A stretch of DNA of 64,000 nt from Rhodothermales bacterium (GTDB lineage Bacteria > Bacteroidota > Rhodothermia > Rhodothermales > VXPQ01), in contig JAJDWX010000011.1 of the NCBI GenBank assembly GCA_022825385.1, positions 62,001 to 126,000 on the forward strand. The letters run 5' to 3'. The position numbers were made by a program, and so were the translations under genes. Positions 42,838 through 51,376 of the stretch are shown here, one piece after another. The notes below the pieces were generated by a model that was not told the DNA's origin, made no database searches, and saw only the letters and a list, made by a program, of their open reading frames with translations. Within the stretch, counting starts at the first letter, position 1. The number at the start of each line of letters is the position of its first letter.

Positions 42838-42849
42838 GATCGAAAAAAG

Positions 42850-43452
42850 TCAGGAGGAAACAGGCGGCGAGGCGGGCTCGGCGGCGTCGCGCTCCGGGGC
42901 GCCGGCGGGCTTGCGGCGAAACACCGACACGATGGTGCGTCCGTACGAACGGGATGCGTCCAGGTCGGGATGCGCCGGTTCCCGGTCAAAGAAGATACGC
43001 CGATCATGTTCGAGAATAAACAGGCCCCCTTCCTTTACGCACGGCAGCGCCAGCGAAGGCATGTCCGGCATATCTTCCAGGTCGTACGGCGGATCGGCGA
43101 AGACGAAGTCGAACGGCGGCCCCGTGTAGCGACGCACATAGCGTACGGCGTCCGTCCGTAAAAAGATGCATTGCGCTTCCACGCCGAGGAGGCGGGCGTT
43201 GCGGCGGGCTACCTGAAGCGCGCGTCCTTCTTTTTCCGCGAAGACCACCGAGCGGGCGCCCCGGGAAAGCGCTTCGAACCCTATGGTTCCGGCCCCGGCG
43301 AACAGATCCAGCACGGACGCGTCCGCAAAATCTTTCCTGTTTTCCGCAAGATGGAAAAGCGACTCGCGCGTCCGGTTCATGGTCGGACGGGTCTGGAGGC
43401 CTTTCGGGGCGAAAAGCTGCCTGCGCGCGAATTTTCCTGCAATAATTCTCAC
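42850..43452 (-). CDS. rsmD: 16S rRNA (guanine966-N2)-methyltransferase
   Basis: 200 residues. RIIAGKFARRQL start, TRPTMNRTRESLF, SAM-binding LDLFAGAGTIGFEALSRGA and the catalytic DPPY motif identify RsmD. A GTG start at 43452 overlaps the previous stop (GTGA). The last about 20 residues, Ala/Pro/Ser-rich, extend beyond the usual end. Confidence 0.93.
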   Translation of the reverse strand: MRIIAGKFARRQLFAPKGLQTRPTMNRTRESLFHLAENRKDFADASVLDLFAGAGTIGFEALSRGARSVVFAEKEGRALQVARRNARLLGVEAQCIFLRTDAVRYVRRYTGPPFDFVFADPPYDLEDMPDMPSLALPCVKEGGLFILEHDRRIFFDREPAHPDLDASRSYGRTIVSVFRRKPAGAPERDAAEPASPPVSS

Positions 43453-44420
43453 GACGAAACCGGGGGATCGGCCTGAAAAAAGAGCCCCTCGCCGTCGTAC
43501 AGGGCGGCGCCCACGCACGCGACATAGGCGGGATCGTCCGCCTCGGACGGCGAACAAGCGACGGAAACGCCGGACAGGGCCGACGGGCGCAACGTCCGGA
43601 TATCCCCGCCGAACACCGCTTCCATTTCGGAAAACAGGGCGTCGGGGACCGGGTCTCCGTACGCATAGATCGTACGCACGTTCGCCGGAGGAATGCCGAA
43701 GCGGGCCGCCGCCGCCGCGCCCAGATACGCCGCGTCGATGGGCGCCACGCCTTCCGCAAACCCGCCGAAACGCCATGCGTCGCCAACGAAAAAAACGTAG
43801 TCGAGCCGATCCGTACGCCAGCCCAGGCCCAGGGCGCAGGCCGCTTCGCCGGCGGGTTCTCGCGCCGCTTCCGCATGTCTGATGGCGCGGGCGGCCGCAT
43901 GGGCGGCGGACATAAGCCGTACGCGCTTCGCTGGCACGCCCCGAACAAGCTGCCGCAAGCGCGCTGCAATCTGCGCTTCCACCGCCAGGACATGCATCCA
44001 TTCCAACGCGCCGCCGCTCTCCAGGGCCTCCCGATGCACCGCGTCGGCGACGATGCGCAAGGGCCGTTTCGGGGCCAAGAGCAGATCGATTTCCTGCCGC
44101 AAGCGCTGTCGCCGAATGTCCGGCCCGGCTTCCGCAGCGAGCGGCGCGCGAAAAGCATGGCTTGTCCGGGGAGCAATAGCAATGCGCAGATCGTCCAGCC
44201 CGCGCGCGCCCCCGGAATCGGAAAAAACGTCGGCAAGCGCTTCGGAAACCGCGCGAAGGCGCCCGTCTTCCCGCCCGGCGAACAGATTGCGAAGCGCGCC
44301 TTCGCCCGCATCGATGCATCCAAGGCGCGAAAGCCTGCATCCCGACGCATCCCGCGCTACTTCGGCGTACCGAATCGTTCGCCTGGAAAAATCGATCCCC
44401 GCCCGTACGTACGCGTCCAT
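43449..44420 (-). CDS. Possible actin-like (ASKHA) protein, DUF3822/PilM-like
   Basis: 323 residues. The N terminus reads RAGIDFSRRTIRYAEV, matching a phosphate-1-like strand of actin/PilM-type proteins, and near the end comes YVACVGAALY, like the terminal helix of the same fold. No ATP-binding consensus is strong enough to assert. In many Bacteroidota a DUF3822 gene sits between coaD/rsmD and neighbours, so position supports this identification. Start: ATG at 44420; a TTG at 44444 is less likely. It overlaps rsmD. With the pseudopilin-like gene upstream a pilus-like assembly role is possible but unproven. Confidence 0.55.
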   Translation of the reverse strand: MDAYVRAGIDFSRRTIRYAEVARDASGCRLSRLGCIDAGEGALRNLFAGREDGRLRAVSEALADVFSDSGGARGLDDLRIAIAPRTSHAFRAPLAAEAGPDIRRQRLRQEIDLLLAPKRPLRIVADAVHREALESGGALEWMHVLAVEAQIAARLRQLVRGVPAKRVRLMSAAHAAARAIRHAEAAREPAGEAACALGLGWRTDRLDYVFFVGDAWRFGGFAEGVAPIDAAYLGAAAAARFGIPPANVRTIYAYGDPVPDALFSEMEAVFGGDIRTLRPSALSGVSVACSPSEADDPAYVACVGAALYDGEGLFFQADPPVSS

Positions 44421-44472
44421 GAATCCGCTCGTCGGCGCAAGCAATGCGCGGCGTGAACCGTCGCCCGCGAAG

Positions 44473-44934
44473 CTACTCCCAGCTTGCGGCGTTCAGCCCG
44501 GTGGGGTCCGGCTCAAGGGTTCCGATTTCGTCGTCGGAATCCGGATCGCGGAGCAGATACACCATGACGCGCGACGTATCGTTCACCTCGTACTCGAAGG
44601 CCGCGCCCGTACGCGGCGAAAAAATGAAGGAGTCGAGGTTCGCGCCGCTGCCGAAAAGGCTGTCGCGGTGCGCCTGCATCGCCGAATCCGTCCGGACCCA
44701 GGTATGCAAGCTGTCCAGCGTACCCGGGAAACGCCCGTTGCTTTCGTCGTAGCGGATAAGCGCCGCCCGGACGTTGCTCATGCGCATGCGCGTGCGCTCG
44801 GTGAGTTCCTCCTGGCGCTCCACCGCCGCCCAGGGTTCGGTAATGGAATGATAGAGGTAATACCCCATGCAGAGGATCAGTATCCCCAAAGCCACCTGAA
44901 TAATGGTGCGTGTGTTCTGGCTGCCTGCCGCCAT
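44473..44934 (-). CDS. Single-pass membrane protein, pseudopilin-like C-terminal pattern
   Basis: 153 residues. A membrane segment at about 11-30 (IIQVALGILILCMGYYLYH) is followed by a heptad-like stretch and RAALIRYDESNGRFPGTLDSLHTW, which resembles the region after the helix in GspG-type pseudopilins. There is no prepilin peptidase site before the hydrophobic segment (no G-F-T-L-x-E), so it is not a normal pilin. It starts on the ATG at 44934 and lies 52 bases before the actin-like candidate, divergent from pdxJ. Function unknown. Confidence 0.6.
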   Translation of the reverse strand: MAAGSQNTRTIIQVALGILILCMGYYLYHSITEPWAAVERQEELTERTRMRMSNVRAALIRYDESNGRFPGTLDSLHTWVRTDSAMQAHRDSLFGSGANLDSFIFSPRTGAAFEYEVNDTSRVMVYLLRDPDSDDEIGTLEPDPTGLNAASWE

Positions 44935-45169
44935 AGTTGCGCTCCGGTTCCCGCAGTGTATGATTGTATAACGAATTAGGACGAAACGGGAACCCTGCGC
45001 ACGGTACATGCGCACAAAGGAACCCGCATCTGCGCAAAAATACATGAATGCAACCCGAAAAGCAACAACCCGGGCATTATCTGTGTAGAGAACGGAATTT
45101 CTTGCGCGGATTGCGGTATTATTATCGCATGCGCCCCCTGCTCCAGCAAGGCCTGATCCCGTACGCCCC

Positions 45170-45895
45170 ATGTCCACCGACCTGCTCGTCAACATAGACC
45201 ATGTGGCCACGCTGCGCAACGCCCGACGGGAAACGATACCCGATCCCGCCCAGGCCGCCATGGCCGTAGAGGCCGCGGGCGCCGACGGCGTGGTGTTTCA
45301 TTTGCGGGAAGATCGTCGCCATATCACCGACCGGGACGTGCGCCTCCTGAAAGAAGTCGTGCGGACGAAGATGGATTTCGAATTGTCCACGAACCCGGAT
45401 GTCGTGCGGATTTGCTGCGAGACGCAGCCGGAACTGGCTACGCTGGTGCCGGAGCGGCGCGAGGAGGTCACGACGGAAAACGGCCTGGACGTGACCGCCC
45501 GCAAGGAACAGCTCCGGGACGTCGTCGCGCAACTGCGGGACGCGGGCATAGCCGAAGTGGCCCTGTTCGTCGATCCCGTGGATAAAGAGATCGACGCGGC
45601 GCGGGAAACCGGCGCCGATTGCATTGAACTGCACACGGGGGATTTCGCCAATGCGAAAAGCCGGTTAGCGCGCGCCCGATGCGCGGCGGACCTGGCCCGC
45701 GCCGCCGAACGCGCCCACGCCCTTGGGCTCGTCGTGCACGCCGGTCACGGACTGGATTACCGCAACTACGGGGCGTTTCGGGCCGCCGTGCCCCATGTGC
45801 GGGAGGTTTCCATCGGCTTCGCCGTCGTGGCGCGGGCCATCCTCGTGGGAATGGAGCAGGCCGTACGGGAAATGCGGACGCTGGTGAAAGGGTGA
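45170..45895 (+). CDS. pdxJ: Pyridoxine 5'-phosphate synthase
   Basis: 241 residues. LLVNIDHVATLRNAR at the N terminus, HLREDRRHI, FELSTN, GADCIELHTG and VHAGHGLDYRN are diagnostic. PdxJ condenses deoxyxylulose 5-phosphate with aminoacetone phosphate. Its product pathway also includes PdxB, encoded 1.5 kb away on the other strand. It is followed by hicA after 96 bases, with a TGGGG/CCCCA hairpin between. Confidence 0.95.
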   Translation: MSTDLLVNIDHVATLRNARRETIPDPAQAAMAVEAAGADGVVFHLREDRRHITDRDVRLLKEVVRTKMDFELSTNPDVVRICCETQPELATLVPERREEVTTENGLDVTARKEQLRDVVAQLRDAGIAEVALFVDPVDKEIDAARETGADCIELHTGDFANAKSRLARARCAADLARAAERAHALGLVVHAGHGLDYRNYGAFRAAVPHVREVSIGFAVVARAILVGMEQAVREMRTLVKG

Positions 45896-45991
45896 TTGTG
45901 GGGGGATAATCCCCAGGCCACGCTGGAACAGCGCGGCGTTGGGGGGCGTTTGGGATTTGTGCGCGGCGAACGATTTTCAACAAAGCGACCC

Positions 45992-46246
45992 ATGAACCGA
46001 CATGAGCGATTATTGCAGACCATCCTCCGAGGACAGTCGGACGCGAATATTCGCTTCGCCGAGTTGCGAACATTACTATTCCGTCTCGGCTTCTCGGAAC
46101 GGATTCGAGGCAGTCACCATCTTTTCGACAAGGAAGGCATTACAGAAATCGTCAACCTGCAGAATAAAGGTGGACACGCCAAACCGTACCAGGTAAGACA
46201 AATCCGCCGCCTGATCCTGAAATACAACCTCAAGGAGGAAAACTGA
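45992..46246 (+). CDS. hicA: HicA-family mRNA interferase toxin
   Basis: 84 residues. Features: LLFRLGFSERIRGSHHLF, with the catalytic His in GSH, and KPYQVRQIRRLILKYNL at the C terminus. HicA proteins are double-stranded-RNA-binding-fold RNases that cleave mRNA until bound by HicB. The ATG at 45992 gives a family-like N terminus; the open frame before it begins at the pdxJ stop. Toxin and antitoxin overlap by one base (TGATG). The sequence is slightly richer in A/T than its neighbours. Confidence 0.88.
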   Translation: MNRHERLLQTILRGQSDANIRFAELRTLLFRLGFSERIRGSHHLFDKEGITEIVNLQNKGGHAKPYQVRQIRRLILKYNLKEEN

Positions 46247-46458
46247 TGCACAAGTACGAAATCATCCTCTACTGGAGCAACGAAGATCAAGCCTTCATCG
46301 CGGAAGTCCCGGAGTTGCCGGGATGCATGGCGCATGGCGACGATCAGGAAACCGCCTTGCGCAACGTCAACGACGCAATGCAATTCTGGATCGACAGAGC
46401 CCGGGAACTGCGCCGTTCTGTCCCGGAACCCAAAGGCGAGCGCTTGATATTCGCATGA
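46246..46458 (+). CDS. hicB: HicB-family antitoxin, short form
   Basis: 70 residues. The pattern YEIILYWSNEDQAFIAEVPELPGC is the degenerate RNase-H-like HicB (UPF0150) domain. The family's C-terminal ribbon-helix-helix or HTH DNA-binding domain is missing, so it can neutralise HicA but probably cannot by itself repress the operon. A strong ribosome site AAGGAGG (46232-46238) precedes the ATG by seven bases inside hicA. Only one base separates its stop from the era ATG. Confidence 0.88.
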   Translation: MHKYEIILYWSNEDQAFIAEVPELPGCMAHGDDQETALRNVNDAMQFWIDRARELRRSVPEPKGERLIFA

Positions 46459-46459
46459 C

Positions 46460-47371
46460 ATGAACCCCCCGCTCCTCATGCCCGAAGCCGCGACCGAAGG
46501 CCACAGGTGCGGCTATGTCGCGCTGGCGGGGGCGCCCAATGTGGGCAAAAGTACGCTGCTGAACGCGCTCGTCGGACAAAAACTGTCCATCGTAACCCGG
46601 AAACCGCAAACCACGCGGCACCGGATCCTCGCCATGCTGACCGAGGACGATCACCAGATCATTTTCCTCGATACGCCCGGCATCGTGACCCCTCGGTACG
46701 GCCTGCACAAGGCCATGATGCATGCGGCGAGCAATGCGGTCGGCGACGCGGACTTGCTGGTGTTCATTGCGGACGCTTCGCGCAGCGCGCCCGACGCCGC
46801 CGGCATAGACATGATTCGGGACCGCCCCGCCCTGCTTGCGCTGAACAAAATGGACCTCGTCCGGCAGCCAGACGCCCTGCCGCTCGCAGAAGCCTGGCTT
46901 GCGCTCGGCGATTTCGACGAAGTCGTGCCGATTTCGGCCCGGAAGAAAACGAATCTGGACATTCTGCTGAAGACCATCCGGCAACGCCTCCCCCTCGGCC
47001 CGCCGCTCTACCCGCGAAACATGATCACCGACCGGCCCGAACGCTTCTTCGTGGCCGAGATCGTCCGGGAGAAGATATTCAATCTGTACCGACAGGAAAT
47101 TCCGTACTCCACGGAAGTGCGCATTGTGCGTTTCGAGGAGCGGAAGAACGAAAAGGATTTCATCTCCGCTGAAATCGTGCTGACGGCGGATACGCAAAAG
47201 GGCATCCTGATCGGCAAAAAAGGACAGGCCCTGAAGCGGCTGGGCACGGCGGCGAGAAAGGATATCGAGGCCTTTCTGGACCGTCCCGTATACCTGGACC
47301 TGCACGTGAAGGTCCGCAGCGACTGGCGCAATCGCGCGACGTTCCTGCGCTCGTTCGGGTACCGGACCTGA
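46460..47371 (+). CDS. era: GTPase Era
   Basis: 303 residues. G1 GAPNVGKST (24-32), G2 in PQTTRHR, G3 DTPGI, G4 NKMD, G5-like ISAR, and a C-terminal KH domain with GILIGKKGQALKRLG. Era binds 16S rRNA during small-subunit assembly. The first 15 residues are an unconserved extension before the conserved CGYVAL. Translation is probably coupled to hicB (one-base gap). It converges with pdxB after 20 bases. Confidence 0.95.
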   Translation: MNPPLLMPEAATEGHRCGYVALAGAPNVGKSTLLNALVGQKLSIVTRKPQTTRHRILAMLTEDDHQIIFLDTPGIVTPRYGLHKAMMHAASNAVGDADLLVFIADASRSAPDAAGIDMIRDRPALLALNKMDLVRQPDALPLAEAWLALGDFDEVVPISARKKTNLDILLKTIRQRLPLGPPLYPRNMITDRPERFFVAEIVREKIFNLYRQEIPYSTEVRIVRFEERKNEKDFISAEIVLTADTQKGILIGKKGQALKRLGTAARKDIEAFLDRPVYLDLHVKVRSDWRNRATFLRSFGYRT

Positions 47372-47391
47372 CCGCCGCGCCTTGCGCGGAA

Positions 47392-48570
47392 TCAGGGGTC
47401 GAGTCGTACGCCCAGCCCGTCCCGAACCGCCTCGCGCAGCCCGTCCGGTACATGCCCCCGGGGCGCTCGCCGCATCGAAAAAGCGCGCCGTTCGGGATAC
47501 GTTCGGCGAAGCATGACGAATCGGCGGGCGGCTTCCTCCTCTGAGGCAGGCCAGCCACGCCGCATCCGGCGGTCGTCGCGCCTTATGTCGTACATGCCTC
47601 GAACCATATGGCAAAGCCAGTCCGTTTCCGGCAGGCAAGGGTCGGGCGCGTACGCCGAAAGCCTGTCCGCTTCGCCCGCCGCAGGGTCCGCCGCGTTTTC
47701 TACGGCGAATGCTTCCAGGCCCGGCAGGGCAAGCATCGCGTCGCGCAACATGCGGGCGCCCGCCGCCTTGCCGTCGTACGAATACCCGGCGATATGGGGC
47801 GTAGCGACGTCCACGCGCTCGAGCAGCGCCGCGGGAGGCGCGGGTTCGCCCTCCCATACGTCGAGCGCCACGGCGGCAGGCCGCTGCGGCGAACGGCGCA
47901 ACGCCTCCAGAAGCGCTTCGTTGTCGATCACGCCGCCGCGGGACGTATTGACGAGCCAGGCGCCCGCGCGGCACGCAGCCAGTTCGTCGCGACCAATCAT
48001 GTGCCAGGTGGGATGTGGCCCTCCCCGGACCAGCGGCACATGCAAGGTCAGTATGTCCGCCTGCCGGATCAGGGCGTTCAGCGAAAGATAGGCCCCGGCT
48101 GCGCCCGCCTCCGCAAGCGGCGGGTCGCACAACAGCGCCTGCATCCCCAGCGCCGCCGCCCGCCGCGCCAGTCGGCTCCCTATACGCCCGCACCCGGCGA
48201 TGCCCAGCGTCTTGCCCCGAAGCGCGGCGCCCCGGATCGTCGCCAGATGCAAAAGCGCAGCCAACACATATTCGACCACGGAATCCGCATTGGCGCCCGG
48301 CGCGCAGGCGAACGGAATCCCGCGCCGACGCAAATAATCCAGGTCGATATGATCCAGGCCGGACGTCGCCGACCCCACGAACCGGACGGCGCTGCCGTCC
48401 AGCAAGGCGGCGTCTACGCGGGTAACGCTGCGCACGAGCAGCATGTCCGCATGGCGTACCGTTTCGGGGGATATATCCCGCCCTGGCGCCAGGCGAACAG
48501 GCCCCATCGAACCGAACAGCGCGCTGGCCAGCGGAATATTTTCGTCCGCTACGATGTCAAGGGGACGCAT
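47392..48570 (-). CDS. pdxB: Erythronate-4-phosphate dehydrogenase
   Basis: 392 residues. LDIVADENIPLASALF at the N terminus, SVTRVDAALLDG, NAD-binding IAGCGRIGSRLA, NTSRGGVID (Arg), a Glu and His in TPHIAGYSYDGKA, and the C-terminal PdxB dimerisation domain. This fits PdxB better than other 2-hydroxyacid dehydrogenases. It serves the vitamin B6 route that ends with PdxJ. The ATG at 48570 is favoured because upstream residues lie in the barrel gene. Confidence 0.92.
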   Translation of the reverse strand: MRPLDIVADENIPLASALFGSMGPVRLAPGRDISPETVRHADMLLVRSVTRVDAALLDGSAVRFVGSATSGLDHIDLDYLRRRGIPFACAPGANADSVVEYVLAALLHLATIRGAALRGKTLGIAGCGRIGSRLARRAAALGMQALLCDPPLAEAGAAGAYLSLNALIRQADILTLHVPLVRGGPHPTWHMIGRDELAACRAGAWLVNTSRGGVIDNEALLEALRRSPQRPAAVALDVWEGEPAPPAALLERVDVATPHIAGYSYDGKAAGARMLRDAMLALPGLEAFAVENAADPAAGEADRLSAYAPDPCLPETDWLCHMVRGMYDIRRDDRRMRRGWPASEEEAARRFVMLRRTYPERRAFSMRRAPRGHVPDGLREAVRDGLGVRLDP

Positions 48571-48592
48571 GGCGTACCGAAATCCGCCAAGG

Positions 48593-49270
48593 TCAAAAAC
48601 CAATGCCGAGACTGAGCACCGTCGCATTCAGGCGCTGCTCGTCGGGCCGGATGACGACGTCGGCGAATTCGTACTCCTTATTGGTAAACCTCGACACCCC
48701 GAAGGCGCGCTTCGCCTCGGGATAGAACCGCAAGCCGAGCAACCGGATTTCCACGCCCACGCCCACGGCGGCCGCCATGGTGAGCGTACGGAGGCGGTCC
48801 TGATTGTTGGTGTCCGTAGCGAATCTCAGTACAGGCCCGGCCACCACATACGGAGACGCCGTGGGCAAATCGTATTGATACCGGACATCAAGCGGAATTT
48901 CGATGTAGGTTACGAAGTGTTCGTCGTTCACCGAACCGGTAATGTCGGGAATCCCGCCGCCCGGGCCGCCGAAAACCGACCCCGGGTCCGGCGACGTGTC
49001 GAACCCCGCCGTATCGGACGGATCGAAAAGCCGCCCTGCGTCCATATACCGCAATCCCGGACGCAGCGAGAACGACCCCAGCGGCAAATCAACCCACAGG
49101 TGAACATGCCAGCCGGGCACCCGCTGAAGAGAAGCCGACTGGTCCTCCGTAGCAATGTCGCCCAACTCGGAAAACATGACGCCCGCGGAAACGCCCACCT
49201 GCGCGCGCGCGGAGATCGCCGCAACGCAGCAAAGCGCCGAAACGATGATAACACCCAGTCCTTTTCGCAT
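48593..49270 (-). CDS. Outer-membrane beta-barrel protein (PorT/OMP_b-brl-like)
   Basis: 225 residues with a signal peptide (ARA-Gln about 24). QVGVSAGVMFSELG, then alternating strands with the pattern TYIEIPLDVRYQY and PYVVAGPVLRF, a short eight-stranded barrel. Matches the general barrel family that includes PorT; a specific type IX role cannot be assigned. Start ATG 49270, divergent from bshA. 22 bases before pdxB. Confidence 0.75.
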   Translation of the reverse strand: MRKGLGVIIVSALCCVAAISARAQVGVSAGVMFSELGDIATEDQSASLQRVPGWHVHLWVDLPLGSFSLRPGLRYMDAGRLFDPSDTAGFDTSPDPGSVFGGPGGGIPDITGSVNDEHFVTYIEIPLDVRYQYDLPTASPYVVAGPVLRFATDTNNQDRLRTLTMAAAVGVGVEIRLLGLRFYPEAKRAFGVSRFTNKEYEFADVVIRPDEQRLNATVLSLGIGF

Positions 49271-49448
49271 AAAATGCCCCGTAAAAGATAGTTTGCGCAA
49301 TCCGGCGTGCGGCGACATGACATGGCGCTTCGCGCAGAAGCCGGCAAAAGACGCCTATTGCAACCTTACTCGCAGAAGCAAGTTTCTGAGGTACGCATAT
49401 CGAACATGCATTCCCGCTCCGCAACCCGGACCCACAGCAAAAGCGCCC

Positions 49449-50582
49449 GTGAATATCGGCATTACGTGTTACCCGGTGTACGGCGGGAGCGGGGTCGTCG
49501 CCACAGAATTAGGCAAGGCCCTCGCGCTCCGGGGGCATCAGATTCATTTCATCGCCTACTCCATGCCGTTCCGGCTGGCGCACGTTACGGAGAACATCTC
49601 CTTTCACGAGGTGGCCGTCAATACCTATCCCCTGTTCGAATATCCCCCCTATTCGCTGGCGCTTACGGGAAAAATGGCGGACGTGGCGCAGTTCGAGCGC
49701 CTGGACTTGCTCCATGTGCACTACGCCATACCCCACGCCACAAGCGCCGTGCTGGCGCGGGAAATTCTGCGCGAGCAAGGGCTGCGCGTTCCGGTGTTCA
49801 CCACGCTCCACGGCACGGACATTACGCTGGTGGGGCAAGACCCGGGGTTCGCGCCCGTGGTAAATCACGCCATCAACCATTCCGACGGGGTAACGGCGGT
49901 TTCCGAATACCTCCGCAGCGAAACGGAGCGGCATTTTCAGGTCGATGCGCCCATCGAAGTCATTCCCAATTTCATCGACACGACGCGCTTTCGGCGCAAC
50001 GAAAACGCGGCTTTCAAACAAGCGGTGTGTCCGGATGGGGGAAAAATCATCGTGCATGTCTCGAATTTTCGGCCCGTGAAGCGCGTCGAAGACGTAATCC
50101 GCGTTTTTCATCGCCTTGCGCAGGAGGGCATGGCGGTGAACCTGCTGATGGCGGGGGACGGACCGGACCGCGCGTCCGCCGAGCGGCTGGCGCGCGAACT
50201 GGGCGTATGCGGACGGATTCGCTTCCTCGGCAAACAGGAACCCATCGAGGAACTCTTGTCCATCGCCGACGTGTTTCTCATTCCCAGCGGCTCGGAAACA
50301 TTCGGGCTGGCCGCGCTGGAAGCCATGGCGTGCAGCGTCCCGATCGTATCAAGCCATATCGGCGGATTGCCGGAGCTGAACGTGGACGGCGAGACCGGAT
50401 TTCTGTGTCCGCTGGGCGACATCGACGCGCTGACGGAAAAAACCCGCGCCATTCTGAGCGACGACGCGCTGCAACGGCGGCTTGCGAAAAATGCCCGACG
50501 GCGGGCCGTAGAAATGTTCGACCAGGACCAGATCGTACCTGTGTACGAGGCCTACTACGAGCGGATTCTGGAACAAGCCTGA
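49449..50582 (+). CDS. bshA: N-acetyl-alpha-D-glucosaminyl L-malate synthase BshA
   Basis: 377 residues. GT4 glycosyltransferase with the BshA-type start NIGITCYPVYGGSGVVATELGKALA, HFIAYSMPFRL, TLHGTDITLVG, SNFRPVKRVEDV and the donor-site motif GSETFGLAALEAMAC. BshA makes the first intermediate of bacillithiol from UDP-GlcNAc and malate. No ATG precedes the core, so a GTG start at 49449 is proposed. BshB and BshC are not here, but the ypdA homologue at 8 kb fits the same thiol system. Confidence 0.95.
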   Translation: MNIGITCYPVYGGSGVVATELGKALALRGHQIHFIAYSMPFRLAHVTENISFHEVAVNTYPLFEYPPYSLALTGKMADVAQFERLDLLHVHYAIPHATSAVLAREILREQGLRVPVFTTLHGTDITLVGQDPGFAPVVNHAINHSDGVTAVSEYLRSETERHFQVDAPIEVIPNFIDTTRFRRNENAAFKQAVCPDGGKIIVHVSNFRPVKRVEDVIRVFHRLAQEGMAVNLLMAGDGPDRASAERLARELGVCGRIRFLGKQEPIEELLSIADVFLIPSGSETFGLAALEAMACSVPIVSSHIGGLPELNVDGETGFLCPLGDIDALTEKTRAILSDDALQRRLAKNARRRAVEMFDQDQIVPVYEAYYERILEQA

Positions 50583-50668
50583 AACGCCGCCAGCGGCCTT
50601 GCGCGTCTATCGAAAACGCAGAAGGCCGCGCCTGGCCGGTTCATACGCAAAAATTCGACTGAAAATCA

Positions 50669-50686
50669 CCTGAAAAGGTTTTTTTC
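50669..50686 (+). terminator. Weak intrinsic terminator after bshA
   Basis: ACCT (50669-50672), GAAA loop, AGGT (50677-50680) and T run through 50686, 86 bases after the bshA stop. The short stem makes it weak. Confidence 0.45.
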
Positions 50687-50775
50687 TGTTGCGGTTTTCG
50701 AGGAAAACGCCTATTCATACCAAGTAGCAGTAGTAGAGCCACCGCAGATTCACGCACCCAAACCCCGAGAACGTC

Positions 50776-51255
50776 ATGCTGAGCAACCTGATGAAGAACA
50801 GAATCGTTATTGCCGCGGTCGCGCTTTTCGCCGGATTCGCACTGGCGTATCTCGTCTTGCCGCAACCCGATTCGGGGTACCCGGACATTGACATTGTCGT
50901 GAACGACCCCGCCGACGATATCCCGGACCATCTGACGGAGACGAAGGACGACATATATTTCGTGGTAGAAGAAATGCCCACGCTGGTCGGAGGCCTCAAG
51001 GCGATCGCGAAACAAGTGAAATACCCTGAGATCGCCCATAAAGCGGGCATAGAAGGGCGCGTATTCGTGCAATTCGTCGTGAACGAGGAAGGCAGCGTGG
51101 AAGACGTGGTCGTTACGCGCGGCATTGGAGCCGGTTGCGACGAAGAGGCCGTGCGGGTCGTGCGCAACGCCAAATTCACGCCCGGCATACAGGAAGGCGA
51201 ACCGGTCAAGGTGCGCATGACGCTACCCGTTACCTTCAAACTCGCGAAGACATAG
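50776..51255 (+). CDS. Short TonB-family protein
   Basis: 159 residues. An N-terminal membrane anchor (about 8-28) is followed by an acidic linker of only about 40 residues and a TonB C-terminal domain: YPEIAHKAGIEGRVFVQFVVNEEGSVEDV, AVRVVRNAKFTPG. TonB transmits proton-motive force to outer-membrane receptors. The Pro-rich spanning region of classical TonB is missing, so it may not cross the periplasm unaided, or may serve another function. No exbB/exbD adjacent. A TTGCGG-17-TATTCA motif upstream is only a weak promoter candidate. Confidence 0.82.
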   Translation: MLSNLMKNRIVIAAVALFAGFALAYLVLPQPDSGYPDIDIVVNDPADDIPDHLTETKDDIYFVVEEMPTLVGGLKAIAKQVKYPEIAHKAGIEGRVFVQFVVNEEGSVEDVVVTRGIGAGCDEEAVRVVRNAKFTPGIQEGEPVKVRMTLPVTFKLAKT

Positions 51256-51267
51256 TTTGCCTGGGCG

Positions 51268-51293
51268 GCCTTGCATGTTTTTCCTTGCAAGGC
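51268..51293 (+). terminator. Hairpin after tonB-like gene
   Basis: GCCTTGCA (51268-51275) and TGCAAGGC (51286-51293) form a perfect 8-bp stem with a 10-base pyrimidine-rich loop, 12 bases after the stop. No T tract follows, so it is at most a weak terminator. Confidence 0.35.
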
Positions 51294-51376
51294 ACGCTGT
51301 CAAGTCAAACTTGTAAAGACGGACGCCGGGCGCCTCGCGCCTTTGGGATTGGTTGGCCAGAAAATCCCGTCTTGCC

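Noticed and set aside
40333-43161. A very long plus-strand frame opposite the M50 protease, aspC and coaD
   Set aside because: It crosses four well-supported minus-strand genes and has no recognisable domain.
45899-45915. TGGGG/CCCCA hairpin after pdxJ
   Set aside because: Short stem and no T tract; not counted as a terminator.
47372-47391. CCGCG/CGCGG hairpin between convergent era and pdxB
   Set aside because: Only five base pairs and no T run; too common at this GC content to call.
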